Source: Pyrinomonadaceae bacterium (lineage in GTDB: Bacteria; Acidobacteriota; Blastocatellia; Pyrinomonadales; Pyrinomonadaceae). Taken from it: a stretch of DNA of 64,000 nt. Below, in pieces: positions 1 through 8,419 of the stretch (the first letter of the stretch is position 1; each line of letters starts with the position of its first letter). The stretch is taken from positions 372,001-436,000 of the forward strand of contig DASUNM010000021.1 in assembly GCA_036277115.1 (NCBI GenBank), in the 5' to 3' direction. Under the pieces are notes generated by a model. The model did not search any database. It saw nothing but the letters and a program-made list of their open reading frames with translations, and was not told the DNA's origin. The translations under genes and the position numbers were made by a program.

Positions 1-1053
1 AAGAACGCGAAGCCGCAGCCCGCTACTACGCAGACTGCCCGCACCAAGCCGCTCTCGACCAGCGAAGACCCTACGATGATTGGCAAACGCAAAATCAACA
101 AGGGCATCTGGTCAGGAGGAATTATCGGTGCTGCCGGAACGGAGTCGGAAGTAAAGCTGGGCCGCCAACTGGCCGCGCAGGTGGATCGCGAGGCAAGATT
201 CGTCGACGATCCGATTATTACTGAGTACGTAAATCGCGTCGGCCAGAATATCGTTCTGCATTCCGACGCCAAGATTCCATTCACAATTCGAGTCATCGAT
301 TCCGATGAGGTGAATGCTTTTGCTCTGCCGGGCGGCTTCTTCTATGTAAACAAGGGCTTAGTCCTGGCGGCTGACAATGAAGCCGAACTGGCAGGCGTGA
401 TGGCGCACGAAATTGCGCACGTTGCCGCGCGACACGCTATGGAGAACCAGGCCAAGATGCGTGCCATCGACCTCGGTCTCCTTGCAGGCATCCTGCTCGG
501 CGGCGGAGTCATCGGGAACGTTTTGTACAACGCGGGCGGATTGATCGAAGGACTTAGTTTTCTAAAGTTCACGCGTGGCGCCGAAGAGGAAGCCGACAAG
601 CTCGGAGTTCAATACATGTGGGCCGCCGGTTACGATCCGAACGCGATGGCCACGATGTTTGAGAAGCTGGAAGCCAAGAACAAGAAGAAACCCGGGACGC
701 TCGCGAAGCTTTTCGCAACGCACCCGGCGCCGCCTGATCGACGGGCCGCTGCCATCGCCTTAGCTGCGCGCTTTCCGGAACGTGAAGAGTACGTCATTAG
801 TTCTTCGGAATTTCAGCGCGTGAAGAATCGTATGCTGCGTTTATCGAATGCGCGCGCTAGTTCAACGGGAGCGATTGCCGGTAGCGAAGACGGAACACCC
901 GGACGTCCGACGTTGAAGCGACGTCAGCCGACCCCGGATGATCCGGCCGCGACGAATCCGGACGGCACACCAAAGACGGACACGACCAAGCCCGCGCCGC
1001 CGACACTGCGCCGCGATCCAACCGCACAGCCGTCGCCGTCGCCACAGCCATAA
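1..1053 (+). CDS. M48 family zinc metalloprotease (5' end outside window)
   Basis: Zn-dependent peptidase of the M48 (HtpX/BepA/Oma1) group, likely acting at the envelope in protein quality control. The HEIAH zinc motif is at 403-417, and a downstream acidic run (AEEEADKLG, about 580-606) supplies the third zinc ligand. Between them is a glycine-rich hydrophobic stretch (LGLLAGILLGGGVIG) that could touch the membrane. The C-terminal 50 residues or so are rich in Pro and Thr and look disordered. The frame is open from base 1 through the ATG at 76, and the residues before that ATG continue smoothly, so the true start is upstream of the window. It converges on pgsA with a strong terminator between them. 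The family is clear; the substrate is unknown. Confidence 0.9.
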   Translation, partial: KNAKPQPATTQTARTKPLSTSEDPTMIGKRKINKGIWSGGIIGAAGTESEVKLGRQLAAQVDREARFVDDPIITEYVNRVGQNIVLHSDAKIPFTIRVIDSDEVNAFALPGGFFYVNKGLVLAADNEAELAGVMAHEIAHVAARHAMENQAKMRAIDLGLLAGILLGGGVIGNVLYNAGGLIEGLSFLKFTRGAEEEADKLGVQYMWAAGYDPNAMATMFEKLEAKNKKKPGTLAKLFATHPAPPDRRAAAIALAARFPEREEYVISSSEFQRVKNRMLRLSNARASSTGAIAGSEDGTPGRPTLKRRQPTPDDPAATNPDGTPKTDTTKPAPPTLRRDPTAQPSPSPQP

Positions 1054-1093
1054 CGGCAGTAGCCCGACCGTGAGGAAGGGCGCAAACAGACGG

Positions 1094-1129
1094 AAAAGGC
1101 TCTCAAGCGAAATGCTTGAGAGCCTTTTT
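1094..1129. terminator. Intrinsic terminator between M48 protease and pgsA
   Basis: Perfect 11-bp stem (GGCTCTCAAGC at 1098-1108 with GCTTGAGAGCC at 1114-1124) and a 5-nt loop. It is preceded by AAAA and followed by TTTTT, so it can end transcripts from both converging genes. Confidence 0.9.
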
Positions 1130-1150
1130 CTTTTCAGCCGAAAATCTTTA

Positions 1151-1246
1151 ACGAGAGCGTTGCCCTCGCTCGTTGGCGGGCAACGCCCGCCTCTAAACAA
1201 TCAGAAGACTGGGGTCTTGCTCAAGCACGCCTGAGGCGTGCGTACC
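1151..1246. repeat. Composite dispersed palindromic repeat (types A and D)
   Basis: Bases 1151-1198 closely match 34459-34506 and contain the palindrome GGCGGGC/GCCCGCC followed by TCTAAAC (type A). Bases 1225-1246 hold GCACGCC-TGA-GGCGTGC-GTACC (type D), also seen at 53299-53320. Just upstream, 1055-1083 contains GGCAGTAGCCCGACCGT, which recurs in reverse at 38574-38603. No coding signal. Confidence 0.75.
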
Positions 1247-1251
1247 GGAAT

Positions 1252-1986
1252 CTAAATTCGCTCTTGAGCCGTGGCGGCGGCAGCGCTGGCCTTGGCTTTC
1301 GCCTGTTTCTCTCGGACCACCTCCGCGTAGAATGCCCGAAAGTAATCCCACATTGAATAAATTGCCGACAGCACCACTATCCACAGCATCGCGCGGCCGG
1401 TCGTGTACAGCAGCACTTGCCAGTCAGCCCACGTGGTATTTCCCGGCCCGGTCAAATGACCCCACGCCGTTTGCAATTCAGGCACAGTCCAGAACTTGAT
1501 CGCCGGAAACGGTTTGCCGAAATTCGAAACGGGCGCGCCACCGCCTGAGGGTGGCAAGGACAAAATTAGAAGACCCACTGTGATCACCTGCATGACCATT
1601 TTGAACTTGCCCATGCCCGAGGCCGAGATGATTTTTCCCTCAGTCGCCGCGACCGAACGCAAGCCGGTGACGGCAAATTCGCGACCGACGATGATCACAA
1701 CCGCCCACGCCGGCGCGAGATGATTTTCAACGAGCGCGATCAGCGCGGCAGAAATCAAGAGCTTGTCGGCTATCGGATCGAGTAGCTTTCCGAGCTTCGA
1801 AACCTGTTTCCTGCTTCGCGCCAGCCTGCCATCAAAAAAATCCGTCAGTGCGGCGACGGTGAAAATCAAAACGCCCAGAATGTGTTGCGGCACCCCGATG
1901 CGGTTGCTCAGCGGCGTCAGCAGCACAACCACCAGCAACGGCACGATAAAAATCCGGGAAAGCGTCAGTGCATTCGGAAGGTTCAA
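1252..1986 (-). CDS. pgsA: CDP-diacylglycerol--glycerol-3-phosphate 3-phosphatidyltransferase
   Basis: Integral membrane enzyme making phosphatidylglycerol phosphate from CDP-diacylglycerol and sn-glycerol-3-phosphate. The CDP-alcohol phosphotransferase signature is complete: D49, D52-G53, A56-R57, G66, D70, D74 with canonical spacing. The N-terminus (MNLPNALTLSR) is typical and fixes the start. At 244 aa it is longer than the usual 180-200 aa, because residues about 150-185 form a hydrophilic Gly/Pro/Trp-rich loop between membrane segments, and there is an Ala/Lys-rich C-terminal tail. It converges with the M48 protease and diverges from uvrA. Confidence 0.93.
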   Translation of the reverse strand: MNLPNALTLSRIFIVPLLVVVLLTPLSNRIGVPQHILGVLIFTVAALTDFFDGRLARSRKQVSKLGKLLDPIADKLLISAALIALVENHLAPAWAVVIIVGREFAVTGLRSVAATEGKIISASGMGKFKMVMQVITVGLLILSLPPSGGGAPVSNFGKPFPAIKFWTVPELQTAWGHLTGPGNTTWADWQVLLYTTGRAMLWIVVLSAIYSMWDYFRAFYAEVVREKQAKAKASAAAATAQERI

Positions 1987-2062
1987 CGTGGACTCCCAAT
2001 CTCAGGGGTAATCGAAGTCTAGGTTGCGGCTGATGCAACGTCAAGGCGATGGTTTCGCGAGC

Positions 2063-2091
2063 TTGCTGGAGAGATTTCGCTCAGCTACAAT
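2063..2091 (+). promoter_or_regulatory. Candidate sigma70 promoter of uvrA
   Basis: TTGCTG (2063-2068), 17-bp spacer, TACAAT (2086-2091). Predicted initiation near 2098, upstream of the uvrA ATG at 2150. By inspection only. Confidence 0.5.
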
Positions 2092-2149
2092 CGTCGGTTC
2101 TGCGCCACGCCAAATTCTCGTCTGTGGCGCTCGACTTTGTTTTATAGCA

Positions 2150-5026
2150 ATGGCAATTGATCGCATCAGTGTCCGTGGAGCCCGCCAACACAACCTGAAA
2201 AATATCGACGTAGATATCCCGCGCGACAAGCTGACCGTCATTACCGGCCTGTCCGGATCGGGAAAATCTTCGCTCGCGTTCGACACCATTTACGCGGAAG
2301 GCCAGCGCCGATACGTCGAATCGCTGTCAGCGTATGCGCGGCAGTTTCTCGATCAGCTCGAAAAACCTGACGTCGATTCGGTGGAAGGACTATCGCCGGC
2401 GATCTCGATCGAGCAGAAGACCGTCGCCCGCAGTCCGCGTTCAACGATCGGCACAGTTACCGAGATTTACGACTACCTGCGCCTTTTGTTTTCGTCGGTG
2501 GGTCTTCCCCATTGCCCCCAGTGCGCGGCCCCGATCACTCGTCAAAGTGTCGATCAGATTCTGCAAGACGTACTCAGTCTTCCCGAAGGCGAGCGCGTGA
2601 TGGTTTTGGCGCCGATCGTGCGCGGTCGCAAAGGCGAGTTCAAGAAAGAGTTGGCAAAGCTCGCGCGTGACGGCTTCATTCGTGCCCGTATCGACGGCGA
2701 GTTACGCGCGCTCGATGAAGACATTCGGCTGGACAAGCGGCGCAATCACACGATCGAAGCGGTCGTTGATCGGTTGCTGATCAAGTCAGGAATAAACGAC
2801 CGGCTCGGTGAATCGATTCGCACGGCTTTGAAATTGACGAGCGGCGCCGTGGTCGTCTCGGTTGTAGATGGGGAAGAGAAGCTCTACTCGGAAAAAATGG
2901 CGTGTGTGAATTGTGGCATCAACGTGCCGCCGCTCGAACCGCGCTCTTTTTCCTTCAACTCGGCGTACGGCGCGTGCCGAAACTGCCACGGCCTGGGAAC
3001 CGTTGTCGAAGTTGATCCCGCGAAGCTAATCCCGAATGCGGAACTGAAGGCTGAAGAGTTACCCTTCGCCGAAGCAGATAAAGCCGGGACTGCCTACTTG
3101 CGAAGCGCGCTGCTTGCCCTGATCGCGCATTTTAGAGGCGACGCGAACGCGCCGTTTCGGGACCAGCCTGAGCAAATTCGCGAGGCCTTCTTCCACGGGT
3201 TGGCGGCGTCAATTAAATTTCGCCAGGGTCTTTACAGTTATAAGGGGCCTTGGAAAGGCGCGCTGCCGTGGCTGCGCGAGCGCTTGAATGAGCCGCCCAG
3301 CGAAAAAATTCGGGCCGCGCTGGAAGAAATGGTTTCGCCGGCGGTTTGTTCTGAGTGCGACGGACGTCGCCTGCGATCGGATTCGTTGGCGGTACGCGTC
3401 GGCGGACGCGGTATCGCGGACTACACGAACATGACCATCGAAGACGCCATCAAGGCCTTCGATCAAGTGAAGCTGGACAAGCGGGCCCAACAGATCGCCG
3501 GTTTGATCATGCAGGAGATCCGCAATCGACTGCGGTTTCTCGAAACGGTGGGCCTGGGATATCTAACGCTGGATCGGCCGTCAGCCACTTTATCGGGCGG
3601 CGAAGGTCAGCGGATTCGTCTCGCAACGCAAATTGGATCTCAACTTCGCGGCGTGTTGTACGTTTTGGACGAGCCTTCGATCGGGCTGCATCCGCGCGAC
3701 AACCGGCGTTTGTTGGATACGCTGGCGGCGTTGCGCGATCTGGGCAATACGGTTTTGGTGGTTGAGCACGATGAGGAAACTATCCGTCGCGCAGACTACG
3801 TTGTCGATCTTGGCCCCGGCGCCGGGACGCACGGCGGAATTGTGGTGGCGCGCGGTACGGCAGACGATGTGGCTCACAATCGTAACTCCGTAACGGGCCT
3901 GTACATCAGCGGCGAGAGGAAAATCCCAATTCCACTCGATCGCCGTCTGCCCAACGGCAAAGCGATTACGATTCGTGGCGCTCACCACAATAACTTAAAA
4001 GACATTGATGTCTCTTTTCCGTTGGCCTTGTTGACTGTTGTCACCGGCGTGTCAGGTTCAGGCAAGTCTACTTTGGTGCAGGACATCCTCTATCGTGCAC
4101 TGGCGAAAGAACTGTATGGTTCGCTCGCTGAGCCGGGCGCGCACCAGGCGATCGACGGGCTCGAGCATCTGGACAAAGTAATCGAAATCGATCAGTCACC
4201 GATTGGCCGGACGCCACGTTCAAATCCTGCGACGTACACCGGTTTATTCACCCCGATTCGCGAGCTATACGCCATGCTGCCTGAGTCGCGCGAGCGCGGC
4301 TACAAGCCCGGCCGCTTCTCGTTCAACGTTAAAGGGGGCCGTTGCGAAGGCTGCGAAGGCGAAGGACTGAAAAGAATCGAAATGAATTTCCTGCCGGACG
4401 TTTACGTGCTCTGCGACGTCTGCCGGGGCGCGCGCTACAACCGCGAGACGCTATCGGTGAAGTACAAAGGCAAATCGATCGCTGAGCTTTTGGACACCAC
4501 GGTCGAAGAGGCCCTGCCGGTACTCGAGAACGTTCCGCAAATCAAGCAAAAGCTCCAGACGCTGCTCGACGTCGGACTTGGTTACATCAAGCTGGGCCAG
4601 TCGGCCACGACCTTGTCAGGTGGCGAAGCGCAGCGAATTAAATTGGCGAAGGAGCTTTCGAAGCGGGCGACGGGCAGAACTGTTTACATCCTCGACGAGC
4701 CAACGACGGGTTTGCACTTCGCCGACGTTCACAAACTGTTGGATGTGCTGCAAAGGCTTGTCAGCCTCGGCAACACTGTCATCGTCATCGAGCACAATCT
4801 CGACATCATCAAGAGCGCGGACTTCATCATCGATCTGGGGCCGGAAGGCGGGGCGCACGGGGGACGCGTCGTCGCCAGCGGAACTCCGGAAGAAGTTGCG
4901 GCCGTACGGCGGTCGCACACGGGCCAGGTCCTCAAACCGCTGCTCAACGGAAACGCGAAGCGCAACGGCGCGAAACCGGCTTCAGAACCGCCGCACATTG
5001 CCGAAGAAAGCAAGAAGGTCGCGTGA
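2150..5026 (+). CDS. uvrA: Excinuclease ABC subunit A
   Basis: DNA-damage recognition ATPase of nucleotide excision repair; works with UvrB. Two ABC ATPase modules are visible: Walker [10 protein letters not shown] near the N-terminus and GVSGSGKST in the second half, with signatures LSGGEGQR and LSGGEAQR. Zinc-binding pairs CPQC, CVNC and CRNC lie in the first half, and CEGC and CDVC in the second. The length of 958 aa is normal. The frame is open back to 2024, but homology begins at [16 protein letters not shown], so the ATG at 2150 is chosen; the candidate promoter lies within the extra open stretch. A short Lys/Asn/Ala-rich tail follows the conserved C-terminus. gmhA begins 36 bp downstream. 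Confidence 0.97.
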   Translation: MAIDRISVRGARQHNLKNIDVDIPRDKLTVITGLSGSGKSSLAFDTIYAEGQRRYVESLSAYARQFLDQLEKPDVDSVEGLSPAISIEQKTVARSPRSTIGTVTEIYDYLRLLFSSVGLPHCPQCAAPITRQSVDQILQDVLSLPEGERVMVLAPIVRGRKGEFKKELAKLARDGFIRARIDGELRALDEDIRLDKRRNHTIEAVVDRLLIKSGINDRLGESIRTALKLTSGAVVVSVVDGEEKLYSEKMACVNCGINVPPLEPRSFSFNSAYGACRNCHGLGTVVEVDPAKLIPNAELKAEELPFAEADKAGTAYLRSALLALIAHFRGDANAPFRDQPEQIREAFFHGLAASIKFRQGLYSYKGPWKGALPWLRERLNEPPSEKIRAALEEMVSPAVCSECDGRRLRSDSLAVRVGGRGIADYTNMTIEDAIKAFDQVKLDKRAQQIAGLIMQEIRNRLRFLETVGLGYLTLDRPSATLSGGEGQRIRLATQIGSQLRGVLYVLDEPSIGLHPRDNRRLLDTLAALRDLGNTVLVVEHDEETIRRADYVVDLGPGAGTHGGIVVARGTADDVAHNRNSVTGLYISGERKIPIPLDRRLPNGKAITIRGAHHNNLKDIDVSFPLALLTVVTGVSGSGKSTLVQDILYRALAKELYGSLAEPGAHQAIDGLEHLDKVIEIDQSPIGRTPRSNPATYTGLFTPIRELYAMLPESRERGYKPGRFSFNVKGGRCEGCEGEGLKRIEMNFLPDVYVLCDVCRGARYNRETLSVKYKGKSIAELLDTTVEEALPVLENVPQIKQKLQTLLDVGLGYIKLGQSATTLSGGEAQRIKLAKELSKRATGRTVYILDEPTTGLHFADVHKLLDVLQRLVSLGNTVIVIEHNLDIIKSADFIIDLGPEGGAHGGRVVASGTPEEVAAVRRSHTGQVLKPLLNGNAKRNGAKPASEPPHIAEESKKVA

Positions 5027-5062
5027 TATACTCGCCGCCGCCGCGCTTTCGATTCTGAAAAA

Positions 5063-5635
5063 ATGTCAGAACGCCTCTCTGCTATCGTCAACGAAAGTCT
5101 AGAAACAAAGCGAAAGTTTTTCGCTGCGCACAGCACCGAAGTTGAGCGCGCGGCTGAAATGATCTCTGCGACACTCGCGTCGGGCGGGAAGCTGCTCATC
5201 TTCGGCAACGGCGGATCGGCGGCCGACGCGCAACACATCGCCGGCGAGCTGGTAAATCGTTTTCTTCAAGAGCGAAAGGCGCTGCCGGCAATCGCGCTGT
5301 CGACAGACGGCGGTGTACTCACATGTATCGCCAACGACACGGGATTTGAAAACGTTTTTGCGCGCCAGATCGAAGCGCTGGGGCGCGAAGGCGATGTCTG
5401 CGTCGCGATTTCAACGTCGGGCCAGTCAGCGAACATAGTCGTCGCCTGTGAGCAGGCGCGCTCGCAGGGAATCAAAGTAATCGGGTTATTGGGCCGGGAT
5501 GGTGGAAAGGTTGCGCCCCTGTGCGATCTGGCGTTGATTGTTCCCAGCGACGATACACAGAGAATTCAGGAGACACACAATCTGATCGGTCACATCTTGT
5601 GTGAACTGATCGAAACGGAAGTGTTTCCGACATGA
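5063..5635 (+). CDS. gmhA: Phosphoheptose isomerase (D-sedoheptulose 7-phosphate isomerase)
   Basis: First step of ADP-heptose synthesis for the LPS inner core: sedoheptulose-7-phosphate to D-glycero-D-manno-heptose-7-phosphate. It is a single SIS-domain protein of 190 aa, the normal length. The phosphosugar-binding segments IFGNGGSAADAQH and ISTSGQSANIV are present, and the C-terminal QETHNLIGHILCELIE is the typical helix with active-site His. Its presence implies a heptose-containing surface glycan. The next gene starts about 100 bp downstream, beyond a palindromic repeat. Confidence 0.93.
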   Translation: MSERLSAIVNESLETKRKFFAAHSTEVERAAEMISATLASGGKLLIFGNGGSAADAQHIAGELVNRFLQERKALPAIALSTDGGVLTCIANDTGFENVFARQIEALGREGDVCVAISTSGQSANIVVACEQARSQGIKVIGLLGRDGGKVAPLCDLALIVPSDDTQRIQETHNLIGHILCELIETEVFPT

Positions 5636-5734
5636 AGTCAGAACCACCTGCGGTAGCGGGTGGTTATTCGTTGAATTCTGACGGCGCCGGCAACTATGTT
5701 CAACCACCCGCTAGCGCAGGTGGTTCTGACTTTC
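5634..5734. repeat. REPIN-like inverted repeat (type B)
   Basis: Two 30-nt arms, 5636-5665 and 5702-5731, are reverse complements with one mismatch, separated by 36 nt. Each arm can fold on itself (ACCACC ... GGTGGT). The sequence is open in frame with the next gene and would encode MKSEPPAVAGG and QPPASAGG. Related units lie at 12042-12083 and 29383-29476. Confidence 0.85.
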
Positions 5735-5739
5735 ATTCA

Positions 5740-6702
5740 ATGTCAATCTACGATGCCAAGCCAATCAGTCTTGAGAAGGTGAAAACCTATCCGCTGGCTG
5801 CGCGTCCCAGCAAAGTCACGATTCAGGATTTCGCGAAACCGATAGCGGCCGAGTCGTCGTTAAAGGATTACCTCTCGTCCCTGCCGAACATTCTGGCGGT
5901 ACAAAATCTGCGCGAGCTGGCGGCACGAATGCGACAGGCGCGTGACCTCGGGAAGCCGATTATCTGGGGCTTTGGCGGTCATGTGATTAAGACAGGTCTG
6001 GCGCCGATTATCATCGACCTGATGGACCGCGGGTTCGTCACCGCGATTGCCGGCAACGGGTCAGTGCTGGTGCATGACGCCGAAATAGCAATGGTCGGTT
6101 CAACTTCGGAAGATGTTGATGCCACCCTTGGCGAAGGAATTTTCGGCGGAGCTGATGAGACCGGAAAACTTCTAAACGATGCCGCAGGGAACGGTGCCAG
6201 CGAAGGGTTGGGCCTGGGTGAGAGCGTAGGCCGCGCGTTGTCGGAAGCCAAACCGCGTCATGCTGAACTATCTCTGCTCTGCGCGGCTTACGAAAACAAG
6301 ATCCCATTCACGGCATTCGTCACAATCGGCGGAGACATTGCACACTTTCATCCGAGCGCTGACGGCGGCGCGCTTGGCTCCACTTCGCACACAGACTTTC
6401 GTTTGCTCGCTGAAATGGTTCGGCAAATGAACGGCGGGGGAGTTTATCTGAATGTTGGGTCAGCCGTGACGCTGCCGGAAGTCTTTTTGAAATGCGTGAC
6501 TCTGGTGAGAAACCTCGGGCATGAGTTGCGCGATATCACAACCGCAAACTTTGACTTCATTCAATCCTACCGGCCGCTAACAAACGTTGTGCGGCGACCG
6601 ACGGCTGACGGCGCGGGTCAGGGTTATGCCATCACCGGCCACCATGAGCTAACAATTCCCCTGCTCGCGGCGGAACTGATCAGCGGAAAAGCAGCGGAAT
6701 AG
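5740..6702 (+). CDS. Conserved protein of unknown function, possible deoxyhypusine-synthase-like fold
   Basis: I do not recognise a characterised function. The 320-aa protein is soluble, with no signal peptide or membrane segment. Segments such as IIWGFGGHVIKTGLAPIII and TAIAGNGSVLVHDAEIAMVG suggest a Rossmann-like nucleotide fold, and their order recalls deoxyhypusine synthase, but the resemblance is weak and no catalytic Lys motif is evident. Asp/Glu/Gly-rich stretches (TSEDVDATLGEGIFGG, GGDIAHFHPSADGG) are likely active-site loops. The frame opens at 5632, overlapping the gmhA stop, but its first 36 codons are the palindromic repeat, so ATG 5740 (MSIYDAKPISLEKV) is preferred. Position after gmhA hints at a role linked to heptose or LPS precursors; this is inference. 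Confidence 0.7.
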   Translation: MSIYDAKPISLEKVKTYPLAARPSKVTIQDFAKPIAAESSLKDYLSSLPNILAVQNLRELAARMRQARDLGKPIIWGFGGHVIKTGLAPIIIDLMDRGFVTAIAGNGSVLVHDAEIAMVGSTSEDVDATLGEGIFGGADETGKLLNDAAGNGASEGLGLGESVGRALSEAKPRHAELSLLCAAYENKIPFTAFVTIGGDIAHFHPSADGGALGSTSHTDFRLLAEMVRQMNGGGVYLNVGSAVTLPEVFLKCVTLVRNLGHELRDITTANFDFIQSYRPLTNVVRRPTADGAGQGYAITGHHELTIPLLAAELISGKAAE

Positions 6703-6745
6703 TCTTCGTCGCCAACTTCACTCTCGCGATTATGCAATTGTCGCG

Positions 6746-6775
6746 TTGCCGCACTGTACAGCGGAGATATATAAT
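6746..6775 (+). promoter_or_regulatory. Candidate sigma70 promoter of the DksA-like gene
   Basis: TTGCCG (6746-6751), 18-bp spacer, perfect TATAAT (6770-6775). Initiation near 6782 would give a leader of about 45 nt to the ATG at 6829. Confidence 0.6.
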
Positions 6776-6828
6776 CCAGCTCCCCCAAGCAGTTCACAGC
6801 TCAGAAACTCTCCGTCAAAGTTTCACTC

Positions 6829-7200
6829 ATGGATAACGGCAAGCTCCAACACTACAAAAAATTGTTATTGGCTCAACTGCGTCTGCATGCCCAGCATGTG
6901 AGTGAGGGACAGGCAAACGCTATCGAACTTGCCGACGACGGGGCAAAGGAAAGCGCCGACATGGCTCTACGCGACCTGATGAGCGAGATGGTGCTGAATC
7001 TGGGAGAGCGTGAATCGCAGATGATTGCTGACATCGACCAGGCTCTGCTGCGAATGGAAGAGGGTTCTTACGGGCGCTGTACGAAGTGTAATCAGCAAAT
7101 CGACGAGCGCCGGCTGGAAGCTTTGCCCACGGCGCGTTACGACGCGGCCTGTCAGGAAGCAATCGAGGCTAAGAGTGACGAAACGCGACCGACTCTTTGA
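6829..7200 (+). CDS. TraR/DksA family zinc-finger regulator
   Basis: 123-aa protein of the DksA/TraR family, which binds the secondary channel of RNA polymerase and tunes promoter response (with ppGpp in some members). The N-terminal two thirds form the predicted coiled coil (residues about 5-75). The C-terminal finger has YGRCTKCNQQI and then DAACQEA, so three of the four zinc cysteines are present and the last is Ala. ERRLEALPTARY between them is the normal family sequence. Such variants may bind zinc differently or not at all. It has its own candidate promoter and converges with the DnaC-like gene, leaving 18 bp between their ends. Confidence 0.85.
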   Translation: MDNGKLQHYKKLLLAQLRLHAQHVSEGQANAIELADDGAKESADMALRDLMSEMVLNLGERESQMIADIDQALLRMEEGSYGRCTKCNQQIDERRLEALPTARYDAACQEAIEAKSDETRPTL

Positions 7201-7218
7201 CGAACAAAACCGCTTCGC

Positions 7219-8019
7219 TTAAGGCTGACCACCCAGTCTCTTTCGGTAATCTTCACCTTCAATCACGACAGTTTTGCACATCTCGTAAAGTCGCGACCGC
7301 AGCGGGACGCCGATGCGATCCTCGAGTATCTCGCCTTCCTTTTCGTTCTTGCGAGCATCAGAAAAGTTTGTGGTGAAGATCGTCAGGCGCTTTTCGTTGT
7401 AGCGGTTGTTGATGATTTGCATCATCGTGTCGCGTACCCAATCGGTCGGCTTGGACGCGCCGAGTTCATCCAGCACCAGAACTTCAGCATTAAAGACTGG
7501 TGCAAGCACAATCAACTCAGAATTCTGCGAGACGGGATTGTACGAGTCCTGTATCTGCCGCAGGAGCGCGCCAAACTGATAGAACAATCCTCGCGCCTGG
7601 TAACGCGAAATCAACTCGCGCAGAATCGCGACTGCCAAATGTGTTTTGCCGACGCCGACCGGACCCGTGAGCAGAAGTCCGCGGCCCGCCAGCGACAGGT
7701 AATCGTCGATGATGATCTGGGCTTCCATCTTGGCGGCCCATTTAGAGAGTTCATCATTCGCGGCCTCGTATCCCTGGATTGTGCAGTGCTGATACCGCGG
7801 CGGTATGCGCGCGGATTGCAGGAGCCGGTCGCGATTGTCGGGTGACTGGCATCGGCAACGGCGCGCGCCTTCGCCTGGGATTACTTCCATCCCGCTGCCG
7901 AAACAGTGTGGACAATCGGAGGTTGGCGGTGTCTCTGCCTCTGAGATCTGAGATCTGAGATCTGAGATCACCGGCGAAGCTGCGGATCCGTTGTGATTGC
8001 GATTTTCTGAAGAACTCAT
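7219..8019 (-). CDS. DnaC/DnaI-like replicative helicase loader ATPase
   Basis: AAA+ ATPase resembling DnaC/DnaI helicase loaders. An N-terminal zinc-binding region has CPHC and CRCQ, followed by Walker A GPVGVGKTHLA, Walker B LVLDELGA and sensor region IFTTNFSD. It ends normally at about 266 aa. The frame is open to 8073; ATG 8019 (MSSSENRNHN) is preferred because the extra 18 codons look unrelated, but no clear Shine-Dalgarno decides it. The N-terminal linker is encoded by four tandem copies of a 7-nt unit (7941-7968), a repeat inside the coding frame. It may act in helicase loading or be an IstB-like paralogue, but no transposase is adjacent. Confidence 0.82.
   Translation of the reverse strand: MSSSENRNHNGSAASPVISDLRSQISEAETPPTSDCPHCFGSGMEVIPGEGARRCRCQSPDNRDRLLQSARIPPRYQHCTIQGYEAANDELSKWAAKMEAQIIIDDYLSLAGRGLLLTGPVGVGKTHLAVAILRELISRYQARGLFYQFGALLRQIQDSYNPVSQNSELIVLAPVFNAEVLVLDELGASKPTDWVRDTMMQIINNRYNEKRLTIFTTNFSDARKNEKEGEILEDRIGVPLRSRLYEMCKTVVIEGEDYRKRLGGQP
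7941..7968. repeat. Heptamer tandem repeat inside the DnaC-like gene
   Basis: Four perfect copies of CTGAGAT. It encodes VISDLRSQIS in the N-terminal linker of the DnaC-like protein. Same 7-nt period as the arrays at 25.6, 46.2, 63.0 and 63.7 kb. Confidence 0.85.
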
Positions 8020-8108
8020 CGATGGAAATGATGGAACGGCGGCCAGATTACAACATTCGCTGAATGACGCCAATTGTACTACTTACGAACGGACGATTTA
8101 TGTTGGAA

Positions 8109-8316
8109 GACGGCGATCGAGGGGCCGAGGAAACCCGTCGCACGAATTCGCCATCTGAGAGATTGAGGTTATTCAGACGTGCCGCCAACGAGCCGCGAGT
8201 AACGCGGCCGGCTCTCACGGTCGCTATTACGAGAGAGCGGCACCCAATAACCCCGAACCCTCGGGGTTCCTCCTGTGATTTCGCCGCCCGGTGCGAACGA
8301 CCGGGCGGCCTTTTTC
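8109..8316 (+). ncRNA. Candidate structured RNA ending in an intrinsic terminator
   Basis: No protein-like frame. Pairings seen: GGTTATT (8167-8173) with AATAACC (8246-8252); GTGCCGC (8179-8185) with GCGGCAC (8237-8243); inner stem GCCGCG/CGCGGC (8192-8197 with 8203-8208); a 5' hairpin GACGGCGA/TCGCCATC (about 8110-8117 with 8148-8155, one mismatch). AACCCCGA/TCGGGGTT (8249-8256 with 8261-8268) shares bases with the first stem, so the two compete. A perfect terminator closes it. A weak promoter (TTGTAC-N17-TTTATG, 8074-8102) lies upstream. It could be a free-standing small RNA or a leader controlling ridA. I do not recognise a known class. Strand is set by the terminator. Confidence 0.5.
8283..8315 (+). 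terminator. Intrinsic terminator of the candidate RNA upstream of ridA
   Basis: Perfect 10-bp stem GCCGCCCGGT (8283-8292) with ACCGGGCGGC (8300-8309), 7-nt loop, then CTTTTT. Confidence 0.9.
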
Positions 8317-8419
8317 ATCCTCATTGAGAATTCGGATACGCCCACCGTTTCCGATTCCCGCCAGCTAATGGTAAAGTACCGGTTTTGTTTTGCGACCTAA
8401 ATCGCTGTCTGAGCTGACT

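Noticed and set aside
2024-2149. N-terminal extension of UvrA
   Set aside because: UvrA homology begins at 2150, and the candidate promoter lies inside this stretch.
7219-8019. DnaC-like ATPase as IstB of an IS21 element
   Set aside because: No IstA-type transposase, terminal inverted repeats or target duplication nearby; the zinc motif fits DnaI/DnaC-type proteins.
8064-8327. 87-residue open frame across the gap before ridA
   Set aside because: It covers the structured RNA and its terminator, is rich in Arg/Pro from GC bias, and ends in the terminator stem; no protein family resemblance.
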